From contig CP051141.1 of NCBI GenBank assembly GCA_001592805.2, positions 496,001-560,000 on the forward strand: a DNA stretch of 64,000 nucleotides. The letters run 5' to 3'. A model generated the notes under the pieces. It had not been told where the DNA came from and did no database searches. It saw nothing but the letters and a program-made list of their open reading frames with translations. The position numbers were made by a program, and so were the translations under genes. The stretch comes from Peltaster fructicola. Taxonomy: Eukaryota; Ascomycota; Dothideomycetes. Below, in pieces: positions 9,386 through 20,600 of this stretch; position 1 is the first letter of the stretch, and every line of letters starts with the position of its first letter.

Positions 9386-11404
9386 ATGCCAGCCAAACGG
9401 CAACCTATACCATCAGACTGGACCTCCTATGAGCAGGGAGGAAGAGCAAACTCAACAGATTCACATCTCAGCCATAACCGAGTACAATTCAACGAGGATA
9501 GCGAGCAACACCACCACCACGATGACTCTAACGGAGAAGACGGCTTGTTACATCCTGGAGGAGCATATGAAAATCATGGACTACGGCACAGACGGTCTTC
9601 GATGTCCATGCGGATACAGTCGTTACGGCACGCAGGCGGCGTGAACAGCATTGACAACTTCGCTCGATCATGGCAACGTGCAGCAGGCTTTCTCGAGATT
9701 CAGCCTGTACGGCCGAGTTTTCGATATGCTGAAGGTGATGAGGTGCAAGAGGAAGATGATGAGGAGACACAGAGTACGCCGAAGGACCCGCGATCACTCC
9801 TGCGTGAGGCGTTCGCGCAGCAAGGTCGTAGAGCATCGGACAATGCTATGGCAGATGAATCTACGGCAACGAGCACACGCGCAAACTCTATGACCGCTCG
9901 AGAACGCATGCCTCTGCTGCACGAGCGGCTCAGCACGGTGCGAGATGAAGGTGTCTTCACAGTCGAGCCATCACTGGCTTCACCTTTTGGTGGTAGCTAC
10001 GGCACAACCTGGGGCTCGCTGAGCTCACATGTCAACGACTCTGCTATGAGGCATGCTGGGCGACTGTTCCGTGAACGACAACTAACAAAGGCAACGGTTG
10101 ACGATCCCGATCACCAGCCATTACTGGTGAAGAAAATTGAGGAGGACGATGGTCGTGTCGTCAACGTTGTCGTTGGTCAAAGCACACTGCCACAAACCAT
10201 CTTCAACAGCGTCAACGTTCTCATTGGTGTAGGACTGCTAGCACTACCGCTTTCTCTACAGTATTCCGGTCTGGTTCCAGGACTGATCTTCTTCGGCTTC
10301 GCAGCAGCATCGACGATGTATACTGCGAAGCTTCTGGCGAAGTGTATGGACGTGGACAATAGCCTGATAACCTTCGCCGATCTTGCATACGTCTCGTTTG
10401 GACCAGCAGCAAGAGTTGCAACCAGCATTCTATTCTCATTGGAGCTGATTGCCACTTGTGTGGCCCTAGTGGTGCTCTTCGCCGATTCACTCGACGCTCT
10501 CACGCACGGCAGCTGGGGTTTGACCGAATGGAAAGTGGTATGTGGCGTCATACTGGTTCCTCTGGCATTTGTTCCGCTGCGCTACCTCAGTATCTCATCG
10601 ATCTTGGGCATCCTGTGCTGCTTTGGCATTGTCCTTACAGTTTTCGTCGATGGCCTGATAAAGCCCGACCAACCTGGCAGTCTTCGCTCGCCCGCAGATG
10701 TACACATGTTTCCGAACAACTGGGGCACTCTGCCAGTCTCATTTGGACTTCTCATGTCGCCATGGGGTGGACACTCTGTCTTTCCCAACATATATCGAGA
10801 CATGAGACATCCGTACAAGTACAGAAGAGGCGTCAACATCACTTACGCCTTCACGTTCCTGCTCGATCTGTTCATGGCAGTTGTCGGTCTGCTCATGTTT
10901 GGCGATGGCGTCAAGGACGAGATTACTAGGAATATCCTGACGACAGATGGCTACCCAGCCTGGCTCAGCATTGTCATTGTCGTGTGTGTCGCCATCATTC
11001 CTTTGACGAAGGTTCCTCTCAATGCCAGGCCGATTGTGAGCACACTCGAGCTATTCCTAGGCCTAGACTCTCGAGCCATGGCCACTGCGGCAGAGAGTAT
11101 GAATGGCTTATCCAGTTTGTCCCGAGGACTACTGAAAGCAGCTGTTCGCCTGGGCTGTATTGTGATCTTCGTGATACTGGCAATTTTGGTGCCAGACTTC
11201 GACCGCATCATGAGTCTGCTCGGAGCGGTGGCCTGCTTCACAATCTGCATCATCCTACCAGCTGCATTCCACTTGAAGCTGTTTGGCAAGGAGCTCAGCC
11301 GATGGGAGAAAGCTCGCGACTGGACTCTCATTGTGGTCAGCTCTATTCTTGCATTGGTTAGTACGGCGTTCAACTTTGTGCCCAAGGATAAGTTGGGCTT
11401 GTGA
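9386..11404 (+). CDS. AVT1: Vacuolar-type amino acid transporter of the AAAP/AVT family
   Basis: Single-exon gene of 672 residues. The first ATG at 9386 gives MPAKRQPIPSDW; the upstream in-frame codon at 9347 is TTG and was not used. The first 265 residues or so are hydrophilic, probably a cytosolic tail. The transporter core opens with QTIFNSVNVLIGVGLLALPL, a hallmark of the amino acid/auxin permease fold, and is followed by about ten more hydrophobic segments ending near KLFGKELSRWEKARDW. The long N-terminus and the core resemble yeast Avt1, which moves neutral amino acids between cytosol and vacuole. Substrate and exact orthology are not shown by sequence. The gene converges with the HTD2-like gene, 62 bp between stops. 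Confidence 0.85.
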   Translation: MPAKRQPIPSDWTSYEQGGRANSTDSHLSHNRVQFNEDSEQHHHHDDSNGEDGLLHPGGAYENHGLRHRRSSMSMRIQSLRHAGGVNSIDNFARSWQRAAGFLEIQPVRPSFRYAEGDEVQEEDDEETQSTPKDPRSLLREAFAQQGRRASDNAMADESTATSTRANSMTARERMPLLHERLSTVRDEGVFTVEPSLASPFGGSYGTTWGSLSSHVNDSAMRHAGRLFRERQLTKATVDDPDHQPLLVKKIEEDDGRVVNVVVGQSTLPQTIFNSVNVLIGVGLLALPLSLQYSGLVPGLIFFGFAAASTMYTAKLLAKCMDVDNSLITFADLAYVSFGPAARVATSILFSLELIATCVALVVLFADSLDALTHGSWGLTEWKVVCGVILVPLAFVPLRYLSISSILGILCCFGIVLTVFVDGLIKPDQPGSLRSPADVHMFPNNWGTLPVSFGLLMSPWGGHSVFPNIYRDMRHPYKYRRGVNITYAFTFLLDLFMAVVGLLMFGDGVKDEITRNILTTDGYPAWLSIVIVVCVAIIPLTKVPLNARPIVSTLELFLGLDSRAMATAAESMNGLSSLSRGLLKAAVRLGCIVIFVILAILVPDFDRIMSLLGAVACFTICIILPAAFHLKLFGKELSRWEKARDWTLIVVSSILALVSTAFNFVPKDKLGL

Positions 11405-11466
11405 AGCGTTCTGCATAAGCATTTGGGTCATTAGCATTTTATCGAGTTCATATATACACATAATAA

Positions 11467-12623
11467 TCATGAGCCTGGCTCTGTCAGGACAGTACCCTTC
11501 ACAGCTATTCCTCCTTCTGGTGTCTCGACCCATGCCTCCCACTTGCCATCTGCGATCTTCGTGCCACAGAACTTTACAGGCTCGTTGCAGTACAGTGGTG
11601 CAAGATTACGGTACTCGATAGACTTGATGACATCGCTAGAAGTTTTCCGGAGCTCATCTCGAAGCAGTGTCACAAGAAACGCCAAGCTCATCGGTCCGTG
11701 AAAGAGGCGTTCTCGATGTCCTTCGACCTCCCTGCAATACTCTGGGTCCAGGTGAATAGCATGTGCATTGAAAGTGAGCGCACTGAAGCGGAAAAGCAGC
11801 TTCTGGTCGCCGATGATAGTGTGTTCCCAGTCTGGCTTGTGCTGTGGCTTCAAGATCTTGCCTTTGGACTTTGCTGTCTCAGCTGCAGCTTGCTCCTTTG
11901 ACCTCGCGCGCATGAAGACGATGTTGCGCGTCTCAATGATACTGCATGGGCCAAAGTCATCGTCCTGATCTCTCCATAAACGTTGTCGAACGCGGTGCTC
12001 GAGCGTCTCCTTCGCCTGTGTATCTTTCATCGCGCCAGCTATCGTGTCAACTTCTCCCTGTGTGGCCTTTGCGAGCCTCCGCTCGATCCGCACAAAGAGT
12101 CGCTCATCGCCCTCGTGGCCTTTGATATTGACGCTACGGATGAACTCAGCGCATACGCCTCGACTGGAATCCAGTGGTAGTGGGTTGGCGTTGTTGTAGA
12201 GCACGTGTCCTCCTGCCCACATACGCCGCACAAAGGGTTCGCCTGGAGACTGATCTGGGTTGGTGCCATCTGCGAGCATGTCGGAGCCACGCTTAGTAGG
12301 CTCGAAGTAGATCAGATGGTGAGGTATGGGCAGAATTGGCGAATTTGTGGTAGATGGCAGTATCGTAGGTGGACTGCAAATCGGTCAATTATGCGATTCT
12401 GCAGGGCGGACTCGATCTACTTAGGAGTCGGCAGGTAGTCTGCCATGGAGATGTCCAGTCTGTAGCTGGGTGTAGGTGTAAGGTCATCAAATATAGGTTG
12501 TATCTTGCGCCTGGGCATCTCCTCTTGCAGGTGAGTGAAGCTGGACTGCCATCGTGTTTGTTCTGCAGATCGTAGGCTTTGTCTCAGCCATTGGCCTCGC
12601 AGTGCTCGCAAGGAGGTCGCCAT
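11467..12623 (-). CDS. HTD2: HTD2-like hotdog-fold hydroxyacyl-thioester dehydratase
   Basis: Two exons (12623-12421 and 12373-11467) with a 47-nt intron encode 369 residues. The N-terminus (MATSLRALRGQWLRQSLRS) is basic and amphipathic, as expected for a mitochondrial presequence. The C-terminal hotdog domain carries FSALTFNAHAIHLDPEYC, which has the N-x2-H-x-D spacing of the MaoC/hydratase-2 active site, followed by GHRERLFHGPMSLAF. Yeast Htd2 performs the 3-hydroxyacyl-ACP dehydration of mitochondrial fatty acid synthesis, and the same role is likely here. Splicing removes an in-frame stop and gives LPTPNPPTILPSTTN. Bacterial relatives act on mesaconyl-CoA, so the exact substrate is less certain than the fold. 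Confidence 0.82.
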
Positions 12624-12887
12624 GTCTGAGGATGATGCATCGCCAAAGGTCACAGTCAAGCGAGCACATGTAGACACCTCCGCATCTCGGCCAACAGTAC
12701 AAACAGATTGGCGTCATACTTTTGAGCCTCACAAATAGAGTATTCCCACGCACAGAGCAGCATTCCCTAGCACGCTGAGAAGATGGACAAATGCGCTTAC
12801 TGAAGCTCTCCTGTTGAGCACTGCCATTGACGATCGAACAGCCAAAGAGCCTACGCAAGACAGTGACAAGCGAGCCAAGGCATCATT

Positions 12888-13907
12888 CTACGTGTTGCTA
12901 GGCATTTTGTCCATATATTTCTTCTCGTGACGTACCAGCCGCGAGCCATCATGGGCGCCGCTGAGCTCCGGCAACGATAACCCACCAACCGATGAGCGCA
13001 AGCTTCCAAGCTCGTACGTGGTGATGGCTTTTGCTGCGACAGCAGAGGCAAGAAAGCGCAGTGCAATGATCAACCCATTCCTAGTACTGATGAACAGCAA
13101 GCCCGCCAAAACCACCGTTCCATACATCAGATGCATTGTCGCAGCCGTAGACACAAGCCACGAGACTGCGAAGAACAGCGTACTCTCTTGCTTCAACACA
13201 ACACGTGTGCTCTCTGTGCGCTCGCAACCCAGGTCGAACTCTCTCCTTAGCCAGGGCGTGGTCACGGCATCCTCCAGTCGTATTCGCAGTCTCAGGCAAA
13301 GAGCGCTGATGGCTTGAAGGACCACGGCTAGGACCACCCATATAGTGACAGTGTAGGGAAAATGAGTTGCCCAGCCTACTGTCGACATGACGCTGAGCTG
13401 CCATATGAGATGCCCGATGTTGGCTACTGATCCAGCAACGATCAAGTACTGACAGCATAATGCAAGCAGTCTCTCTGTATCGTTTCGCGCCCACGGCACA
13501 TGAACAGGTGCGCCTCTCAGGATGACTTCTGGTTCGCCATAAGCCTGCGTCTTCAGAATGGATACAACCGGGCAGCTCAACGACAGCAGTAAGCTGAGAA
13601 TGGGCCGCTTCAACGATAGGAAGTTGACATGCATTGTGTTGGCTCCTGCCTGCAACAAAATCGTCGGCAGAAGACCTAGGAGCACGCTGGCCGCTGCAAC
13701 ATTCGCTGTGGCAACTGGATCAGTGTTTTGCAGAATGCAGCTGACGAGAGGCGTGATAATGCACTCTTTGCCAACGCCGCCATCGCATGAGGTTGCATTG
13801 TCGGTGACATAGCGCTGATATTCGTCGCCGCAAGACATCTGAAGGACTCCAGCATAATACGGCCCAAAGTCTCCGAACCAGCTCTGGAAGTCCGTCAATG
13901 ATGACAT
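12888..13907 (-). CDS. Fungal polytopic membrane protein of unknown function
   Basis: I do not recognise this gene as a named protein. From the ATG at 13907 it gives 339 residues. A hydrophilic N-terminal region with spaced cysteines (MSCGDEYQRY, NATSCDG, KECIITPLVSCILQ) looks luminal or extracellular. It is followed by about six hydrophobic segments and a charged cytosolic tail (RHEKKYMDKMPSNT). The frame is open 20 codons upstream of the ATG but begins there with non-ATG codons. A small upstream exon carrying a signal peptide is therefore possible, although I could not place one. Similar proteins with an extracellular Cys region followed by membrane spans are common and uncharacterised in Pezizomycotina. 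Confidence 0.65.
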   Translation of the reverse strand: MSSLTDFQSWFGDFGPYYAGVLQMSCGDEYQRYVTDNATSCDGGVGKECIITPLVSCILQNTDPVATANVAAASVLLGLLPTILLQAGANTMHVNFLSLKRPILSLLLSLSCPVVSILKTQAYGEPEVILRGAPVHVPWARNDTERLLALCCQYLIVAGSVANIGHLIWQLSVMSTVGWATHFPYTVTIWVVLAVVLQAISALCLRLRIRLEDAVTTPWLRREFDLGCERTESTRVVLKQESTLFFAVSWLVSTAATMHLMYGTVVLAGLLFISTRNGLIIALRFLASAVAAKAITTYELGSLRSSVGGLSLPELSGAHDGSRLVRHEKKYMDKMPSNT

Positions 13908-14777
13908 ATTAGCCGATGCAGTGCCGAAGGAGTCGAAAAGAGAGACGGCTGAGCGAGAGTTGGGCAAGACCGACTACTTCTGTACTTATGGGACGCCTGA
14001 GGTTCGGAATAGCAGCTCTCCTCTTGTGGCCATTTTTGAGTTGTTCAGCCGCAGCCAGCGACGCAGATCACGTACGTGCGCCGGTGAGTTCAAAGCTCTG
14101 CATTGTTGCATGCAAGGTTTGAGGAGGATGCGCCTGTGCGAGATAGTGATGGTCACTGACGGATCGGAGACTTGCAGACTCTCATCGAGACGAGCTGCTC
14201 TAGGAGCAGTTGTCTCTATCGCACCACCGGCAGTGGTCAATCATGACTCAGCAGGTTGATACGCGTGCGCCGTGCCTTTGCAACAGTCTCAAGTCTCATA
14301 TTCGTTGATTTCATCTGTATTTGTGCTAATGGAAGTTGTCACGCTCCGGATCGTGATGGACCTTTGCCAAAGGACGACGCTGAAGTCGTGTAGTCAGAGC
14401 AGATTTACTTGGAAAGCTGATGAGAGTCCTAATGCTAGAGTGTTGCTGGTGCCATAGGATGCACGATCAGTGGTACTATATACTCACACTGTTGGGGTAC
14501 TGATTGAAAAGACCAGGAATTGCTGCCGGAGGAAAACAGGAATGCTGAAGTGCCATCTGGGTTGTTCCGCGGCAAGTGTGGAAGTTAGTGCGAGGCGAGA
14601 GTGCCTCCCTGATGACAATGAGGGGACTGCGGGTTAGCGAGACACAGGACGACAGCTCTTGACCTTGCAGAGGCAAGATATGCAGAGCGCCATGCGCGTT
14701 CATAATTTGTATGGGCATCCCGCCTTGATTCTACCTCACTCCATCTACGGCAGCAAGAGGACACCACCTCGTCGAAA
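13908..14777. other. Intergenic region between the polytopic protein and the SDR
   Basis: About 870 bp. A plus-strand frame at 13990-14069 resembles a signal peptide (GIAALLLWPFLSCSAAASDA) and is followed by GTACGTG, but no continuation exon was found. Otherwise nothing is recognised. Confidence 0.4.
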
Positions 14778-15983
14778 ATGTCGTTCCACTCAGGCATACT
14801 ACCACGAGAAGGCTTCCACGCTGATGTCGTAGGAAGCATCCTCAAGCGTACCATCCTCAACCCGATTCTTGTTGTGCCAGCCTTGCTCGCCGCAAAGTAC
14901 CACAAGGACGGCCAGGAGCTCTCAGCAAAATATCTTGGTCGTCGCGGCCTCAACACACTCTGGTTTCTAGCAGTATGGGCATCGCTTCGAGTGATCAACA
15001 GCTTCCTAGACCGCAGAGCGCTCAACAATGGCGTCAAAGACCAGTATGACTGGGAAAAAGAGGTCGTGCTGATCACAGGTGGCAGTGATGGTATTGGAAA
15101 GTACAAGTTTTGTGATCGCAAGCATTCGATCGACTGACATACTCGCAGACATGTCGCGCTCATGCTCGCCTCTCGAAAGATCAAAGTTGCTGTGCTTGAC
15201 GTTCAGCCTTTGACATATCAAGCTCGTCAGTCATCTCGTGCGCCACATCGACGTTGACTGACCATTCGCGCAGCTCCTTCGTTGACCTACATCAAGACAG
15301 ACATCACCAATGCTGAATCTCTTGCAAATGCGCGTCAGCAGATCACCTCTCACTTCGGCAGAGCCCCGACGATCATAATCCTCAATGCTGGTGTCTGTCG
15401 TGGCAAGCCTATCTTGTCAGCTACCGCAGCTGATGTCTCATTGACATTCAACGTTAATGTCATCTCGAACTACACCATGATGCGAGAGTTCCTACCACAG
15501 ATGGTCAAGGAGAACCATGGTATGGTCGTCACGGTCGCATCTTCAGCTGCATATGTGACAGCACCAAAGATGGCCGATTATGCTGCATCGAAGGCCGCAG
15601 CACTCTCCTTTCACGAAGGTCTGACCGCAGAGCTAGTCTCGGTGTACAATGCGCCACGTGTACGTACAGCCGTCGTCCTCCAGGGCTACACGAAGACTGC
15701 ACTGTTCCAGGGCTTCGGAGTAAAGGAGGGCTTTGTGGCGCCGCCGCTCGAAGTCGACACAGTGGCCGAAGGTATTGTGCGGCAAGTCTTGAGTGGCGAA
15801 AGTGGTCAGGTCGTCCTGCCTGGCGTGTATAAGCTCATGGCTTTGCATTGGCGAAGCATGCCAAACTGGATGCAGCATGGTGCTAGAGTTGGCATGAATG
15901 TGATGAAGAACTGGAATGGCAGGCAGGTTGAGGGTCTGCTCACTGAGGGAGCTGGCGAGCAAGGAAAGGGTGTCGTCAGCTGA
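14778..15983 (+). CDS. Membrane-associated short-chain dehydrogenase/reductase
   Basis: Three exons (14778-15100, 15149-15225, 15274-15983) separated by 48-nt introns encode 369 residues. The N-terminal 85 residues include a hydrophobic segment (LNTLWFLAVWASLRVI), then the Rossmann fold starts with VVLITGGSDGIGKH (the TGxxxGxG cofactor loop). Asp at LDVQPLTYQA suggests NAD(H) preference. NAG appears in ILNAGVCRGK, the catalytic Ser lies in VASSAAYVT, and YAASK supplies the Tyr and Lys. Membrane anchor and sequence resemble the SDR16C retinol dehydrogenase/DHRS group, whose fungal members act on lipids or steroids. The substrate is unknown. The second intron ends a short exon of 77 nt. Confidence 0.88.
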
Positions 15984-17010
15984 GGCCATTCTGTGTTCCT
16001 AACCTCCTCATGATGTACGAGTTGAGATACAGTGCTGCGTACTCAATGTGTATGATATGTGCCGTTCCTCAATTTCGCTTCAGTCAAGCATGCAGAGGAT
16101 ATAATCATCAGCATTGGATAGACCCCGGACGAAGGCAGGCTTGTACAACTGGTACAGCACCACGTCCGCACTCTTGCTCCCGAGCTGAGTGTCGTCTCGA
16201 TCCACGTCTGGCACACCATGAATACTGAACCCAGCTGTAGAACAAGACACTGTAAGGTGTGGCATCAGACACTGGTGGGATGATGACATCGCAAAGGAGG
16301 TGTTGTCCTCGTCACCAGAATACATTTGTGGTGCCTACATCTGCCGTCCACCCACAATGTCATCGGAGTCCATATCCAAGAGCTGCGTATGGCCGTAGGC
16401 GCCGAAGTTGCCATAAAGCTGAGTTCACATAAGACGTGACCATGTGCGTGCTTTCGGCGCCATCATCATCGGACGGGCTGGAGTCAAGCACAGGTTGTCA
16501 CGTTGGAAGAGCATCTGCACTGAAGAGCTCATTTGACATTGCTTGGCCATCCTAGTGTCCAATTCCTGTCGCCTTTCTCATACCACTGGGACGCGCGAGC
16601 GGCACCGAGGCGATCGTGCTGGCAGCAAAAGACACGACACCGGTAAAGCCTGGCTAAACACTGCATGGCTGTGGCGCGGTCGTGAGGTTGCGATGATGTA
16701 TTGGAGTGGCTGACCGGACCGTTGCACTGCCCGAATCCATGAGACTACACCTGAGATGTTGTCTGTGTACGTAAGTTGGCACTCTGAGACTCACCTTGAA
16801 GTCGAGCACTGCTCGTCAACATATACGGTCGTATACTACGACCCGGCGTTGAGCTCAAAGGATGATGTTGCCGCCATCATGCAGACGGCAGGGGATAGGA
16901 ACGGAGCGTTAAACGCCGATCCTCCCTGCATGCATGCTGCGAGATGTGCTATACGCGTCTCGCCGCAGCACCTTTGCCTGAAAATCCTCATCCGTGTGCT
17001 AGAGTGTAGA
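15984..17010. other. Gene-poor stretch upstream of the myosin gene
   Basis: About 1 kb with no recognised coding region. GTGAGTCTCAGAG on the minus strand near 16790 looks like a splice donor, but the frames around it carry no recognisable protein. Confidence 0.4.
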
Positions 17011-17333
17011 TCAAAGATATGGAAGCTTCTTCGATGTCGTGATTGAGCGAGCCGACTCCTCCTGCGAACTATCAAAGCCGTGGCGCTCGGCCAGATTGAC
17101 GAAATCTGAAACACTAGACGACCAGCCTGGGATGGGCGAAGGGTCTCCGTTTGAAGAGAGAAGAACAGGGGGAACGGCGGCTGTCTGATTGTAGAAAAGC
17201 GTGTGGCCGCTGGGCGATCGTGCTGAGCCAAAATTTTAGGGTCGCCTATGGGCTGCGCGGTGTGGTCGGGGCAGACCACGAGATACTCCAGTTGAGGAAT
17301 GATGAACTTGTTGTTCTTTTGCTGCTTCGACAT
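17011..17333 (-). CDS. Candidate small spliced gene, function unknown
   Basis: This is a tentative prediction. From ATG 17333, exon 17333-17287 (MSKQQKNNKFIIPQL) could join exon 17209-17011 across a 77-nt segment beginning GTATCT and ending CGCCCAG. The result is an 81-residue hydrophilic protein that includes LFYNQTAAVPPVLL, SDFVNLAERHGFDSS and SITTSKKLPYL before a TGA. The composition of the second exon frame looks like coding sequence, but no family is recognised. It lies about 320 bp upstream of and divergent to the myosin gene, so it may instead be promoter sequence with a chance open frame. Confidence 0.3.
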
Positions 17334-17656
17334 CGCCCATCACTCTGTTGTTTGATATACACAGTACGCATCTTTTGCGGCACTGCTGGCTTTGCTGCTG
17401 CGTGTGCCTTTGTTTGCACACTCGTGTCACGACGATAAACACCTCCTCCATTCCTTGATGACCGATTCGCGAAGGCACAGCTAACAACGCTGTATGGCCT
17501 ATACACCAACGCAGGCGTTGTAATCTGCTTGCATTCACTACCAGAGCAGTCCCTGCTTCGTCTGCCTTTCAACGCCAGAAGGAGCGAGCATTGAGAGTCC
17601 AGGGGGGACATAATAGCAGCATCTCCTGAAGCTTGAATTGGCTGCTGCCTTGCACA

Positions 17657-20600
17657 ATGTCGCACTCGTACGATGTCGGCACGAAAGCCTGGCAGACCGA
17701 CCAGACTGAAGGCTGGGTTGCGTCTGAGGTCACAGAGAAGACGGTCAACGGAGATGATGTGAAGCTCGTCTTCACCCTAGAGAATGGCGAGGTATGTGCT
17801 TGAGACCGAACACCTCCACCAGGACTGCTAACCAACCATGCTACAGACACGAGTGATCGAGACGAAACTCGATGCGCTGAACGACAGCAACACCGCCTTA
17901 CCTCCTCTCATGAATCCAGCCATGCTAGAAGCCAGCGATGATCTTACTAACCTCTCACATCTCAACGAACCTGCAGTGCTGCAGGCTATCAAATTACGCT
18001 ATGCGCAGAAAGAGATATACACATACTCTGGAATCGTCCTAATAGCCACCAATCCCTTCGCTCGAGTCGACTCGCTGTACGTGCCAGGCATGGTCCAAGT
18101 GTATGCCGGCAAGCACAGGTCATCACAAGCTCCTCATCTGTTCGCAATTGCCGAGGAGTCCTTTGCAGAGATGATTCGTGACGGCCGCAACCAGACCATC
18201 GTCGTGTCTGGTGAGTCTGGTGCTGGTAAAACTGTGAGCGCGAAGTACATCATGAGATACTTTGCAACAAGAGAGCCACCAGAGGGACAGGGCAGTCGAG
18301 TCCGAGGCCGCGTCGACACTATGAGTGAGACAGAAGAGCAGATCTTGGCGACCAATCCGATCATGGAGGCATTTGGTAATGCAAAGACCACGCGAAACGA
18401 CAATTCCTCCCGATTCGGAAAGTACATTGAGATCATGTTCAATGACAGCACCGAGATCGTCGGTGCACGCATCCGTACTTACCTGCTTGAACGATCTAGA
18501 CTGGTCTTTCAGCCATTGAAGGAGCGAAACTACCACATCTTCTATCAACTCGTGGCTGGTGCTTCGGACGCAGAAAGAGAAGAGCTTGGCTTAGGTCCTG
18601 TGGAACACATTGACTACTTGAACCAAGGAGGTGCACCAAGAATCGATGGCGTAGACGATGCGAAGGACTTTGCAGAGACTCGTGCATCCTTGACCAGGCT
18701 TGGAGTCTCTCCAGATGTCCAATCGACGCTTTGGAGGATACTGGCCGCATTGCTTCATATCGGAAATATCAAGATTGCAGCCTCGAGGACTGAAGCACAA
18801 CTTGCTGCATCGGAACCATCTGTGGTGAAAGCGTGCGAACTTCTTGGCATCGACCCAGCAGAGTTCGTCAAGTGGACCGTCAAGAAGCAGCTGATCACTC
18901 GAGGAGAGAAGATCATGTCCAATCTTAATCAGGCGCAAGCGACTGTGGTCAGGGACTCTGTGGCCAAGTACATCTACTCTTCGCTTTTCGACTGGCTTGT
19001 GGAGACAATGAACGACTTCCTTGCTCCAGAGCAGGTTGTAGCACAAATGCAGAACTTCATCGGAGTGCTCGATATATACGGATTTGAGCACTTTGCTAAG
19101 AACAGCTTCGAGCAATTCTGTATCAACTACGCCAACGAGAAACTCCAGCAGGAGTTCAACCAGCACGTCTTCAAGCTTGAGCAAGAGGAGTACCTCCGGG
19201 AGCAGATCGACTGGAAGTTCATCGACTTCTCGGACAATCAGCCTTGTATCGATCTCATTGAAGGAAAGCTGGGTGTGCTGTCTCTGCTAGACGAAGAGAG
19301 TAGACTGCCAATGGGATCAGATGAGAGCTTCGTTACCAAGCTGCACCACAATTTCGGCTCGGATAAGCACAACTTCTACAAGAAGCCTCGTTTCGGCAAA
19401 AGCGCCTTCACAGTCTGCCATTACGCTGTGGATGTCACCTACGAGAGCGAAGGCTTCATCGAGAAGAATAGGGATACTGTGCCTGACGAGCACCTCGAGA
19501 ACTTACGAAAGACTACTAACAAATTCCTGGGTCAGGTTCTGGAGACATCAGCCACTGTCAGAGATCGTGATACAGCGGCAGCAAATCCAAAGGCTGTCGG
19601 TAAGAGGACTCTGACGTCCGCCAGGAAACCAACACTCGGAGGCATCTTCAAGAGCAGTCTGATCGAGCTCATGAGCACCATCAACTCTACCGATGTGCAC
19701 TACATCCGATGTATTAAGCCAAACGAGGCGAAGGAGGCCTGGAAGTTTGAAGGCCCGATGGTGCTAAGTCAACTGCGAGCCTGTGGTGTGCTCGAGACTG
19801 TCCGAATAAGTTGTGCCGGATACCCAACGAGATGGTCGTACGAGGAGTTCGCCATGCGATACTACATGTTGATTCAATCGAATGAGTGGACTGCAGAAGT
19901 CAAAGACATGGCCAACAAGATTCTGCACAAAGCGCTTGGTGTGCGCAAGAACGACGGCACTGATAAGTACCAACTAGGTCTGACGAAGGTCTTCTTCCGG
20001 GCTGGCATGTTGGCCTACCTTGAAACTCTACGCACCAACCGCCTCAATGATGCCGCTATCATGATACAGAAGAATCTGCGTGCGCGGTATTATCGCCGGA
20101 GATATCTGGACGCCATCAATACCATCAAAGCATTTCAGTCCCATGCGCGAGGACTTATCTCCAGGAAGCGTGCCGAGGACGCCCGACAAACACGGAGCGC
20201 TACTAGCATTCAGCGAGTCTGGCGAGGCGCAAAAGAGCGCAAGAAGTACGTACAGTTCCGCAACGATCTCATCCGCTTTGAAGCGTCGGCCAAGGGCTAC
20301 CTGTGCCGAAAGATGATCCTGGACAAGAAGGTTGGCGATGCTGCTCGAGTCATTCAACGCAGCTGGCGTCAACGACAGCAGCTTCAGACATGGAGAGATT
20401 ACAGACGAAAGGTCACAATCGTACAGAACCTGTGGCGTGGTAAGAAGGCACGTAAGGCATACAAGGGATTGCGTGAGGAAGCTCGAGATCTCAAGCAGAT
20501 CTCATATAAGCTGGAGAACAAGGTGGTCGAGCTCACACAGAGCTTGGGCACTATGAGGAACGAGAACCGTACTCTCAAAGGCCAAGTCACCAACTACGAG

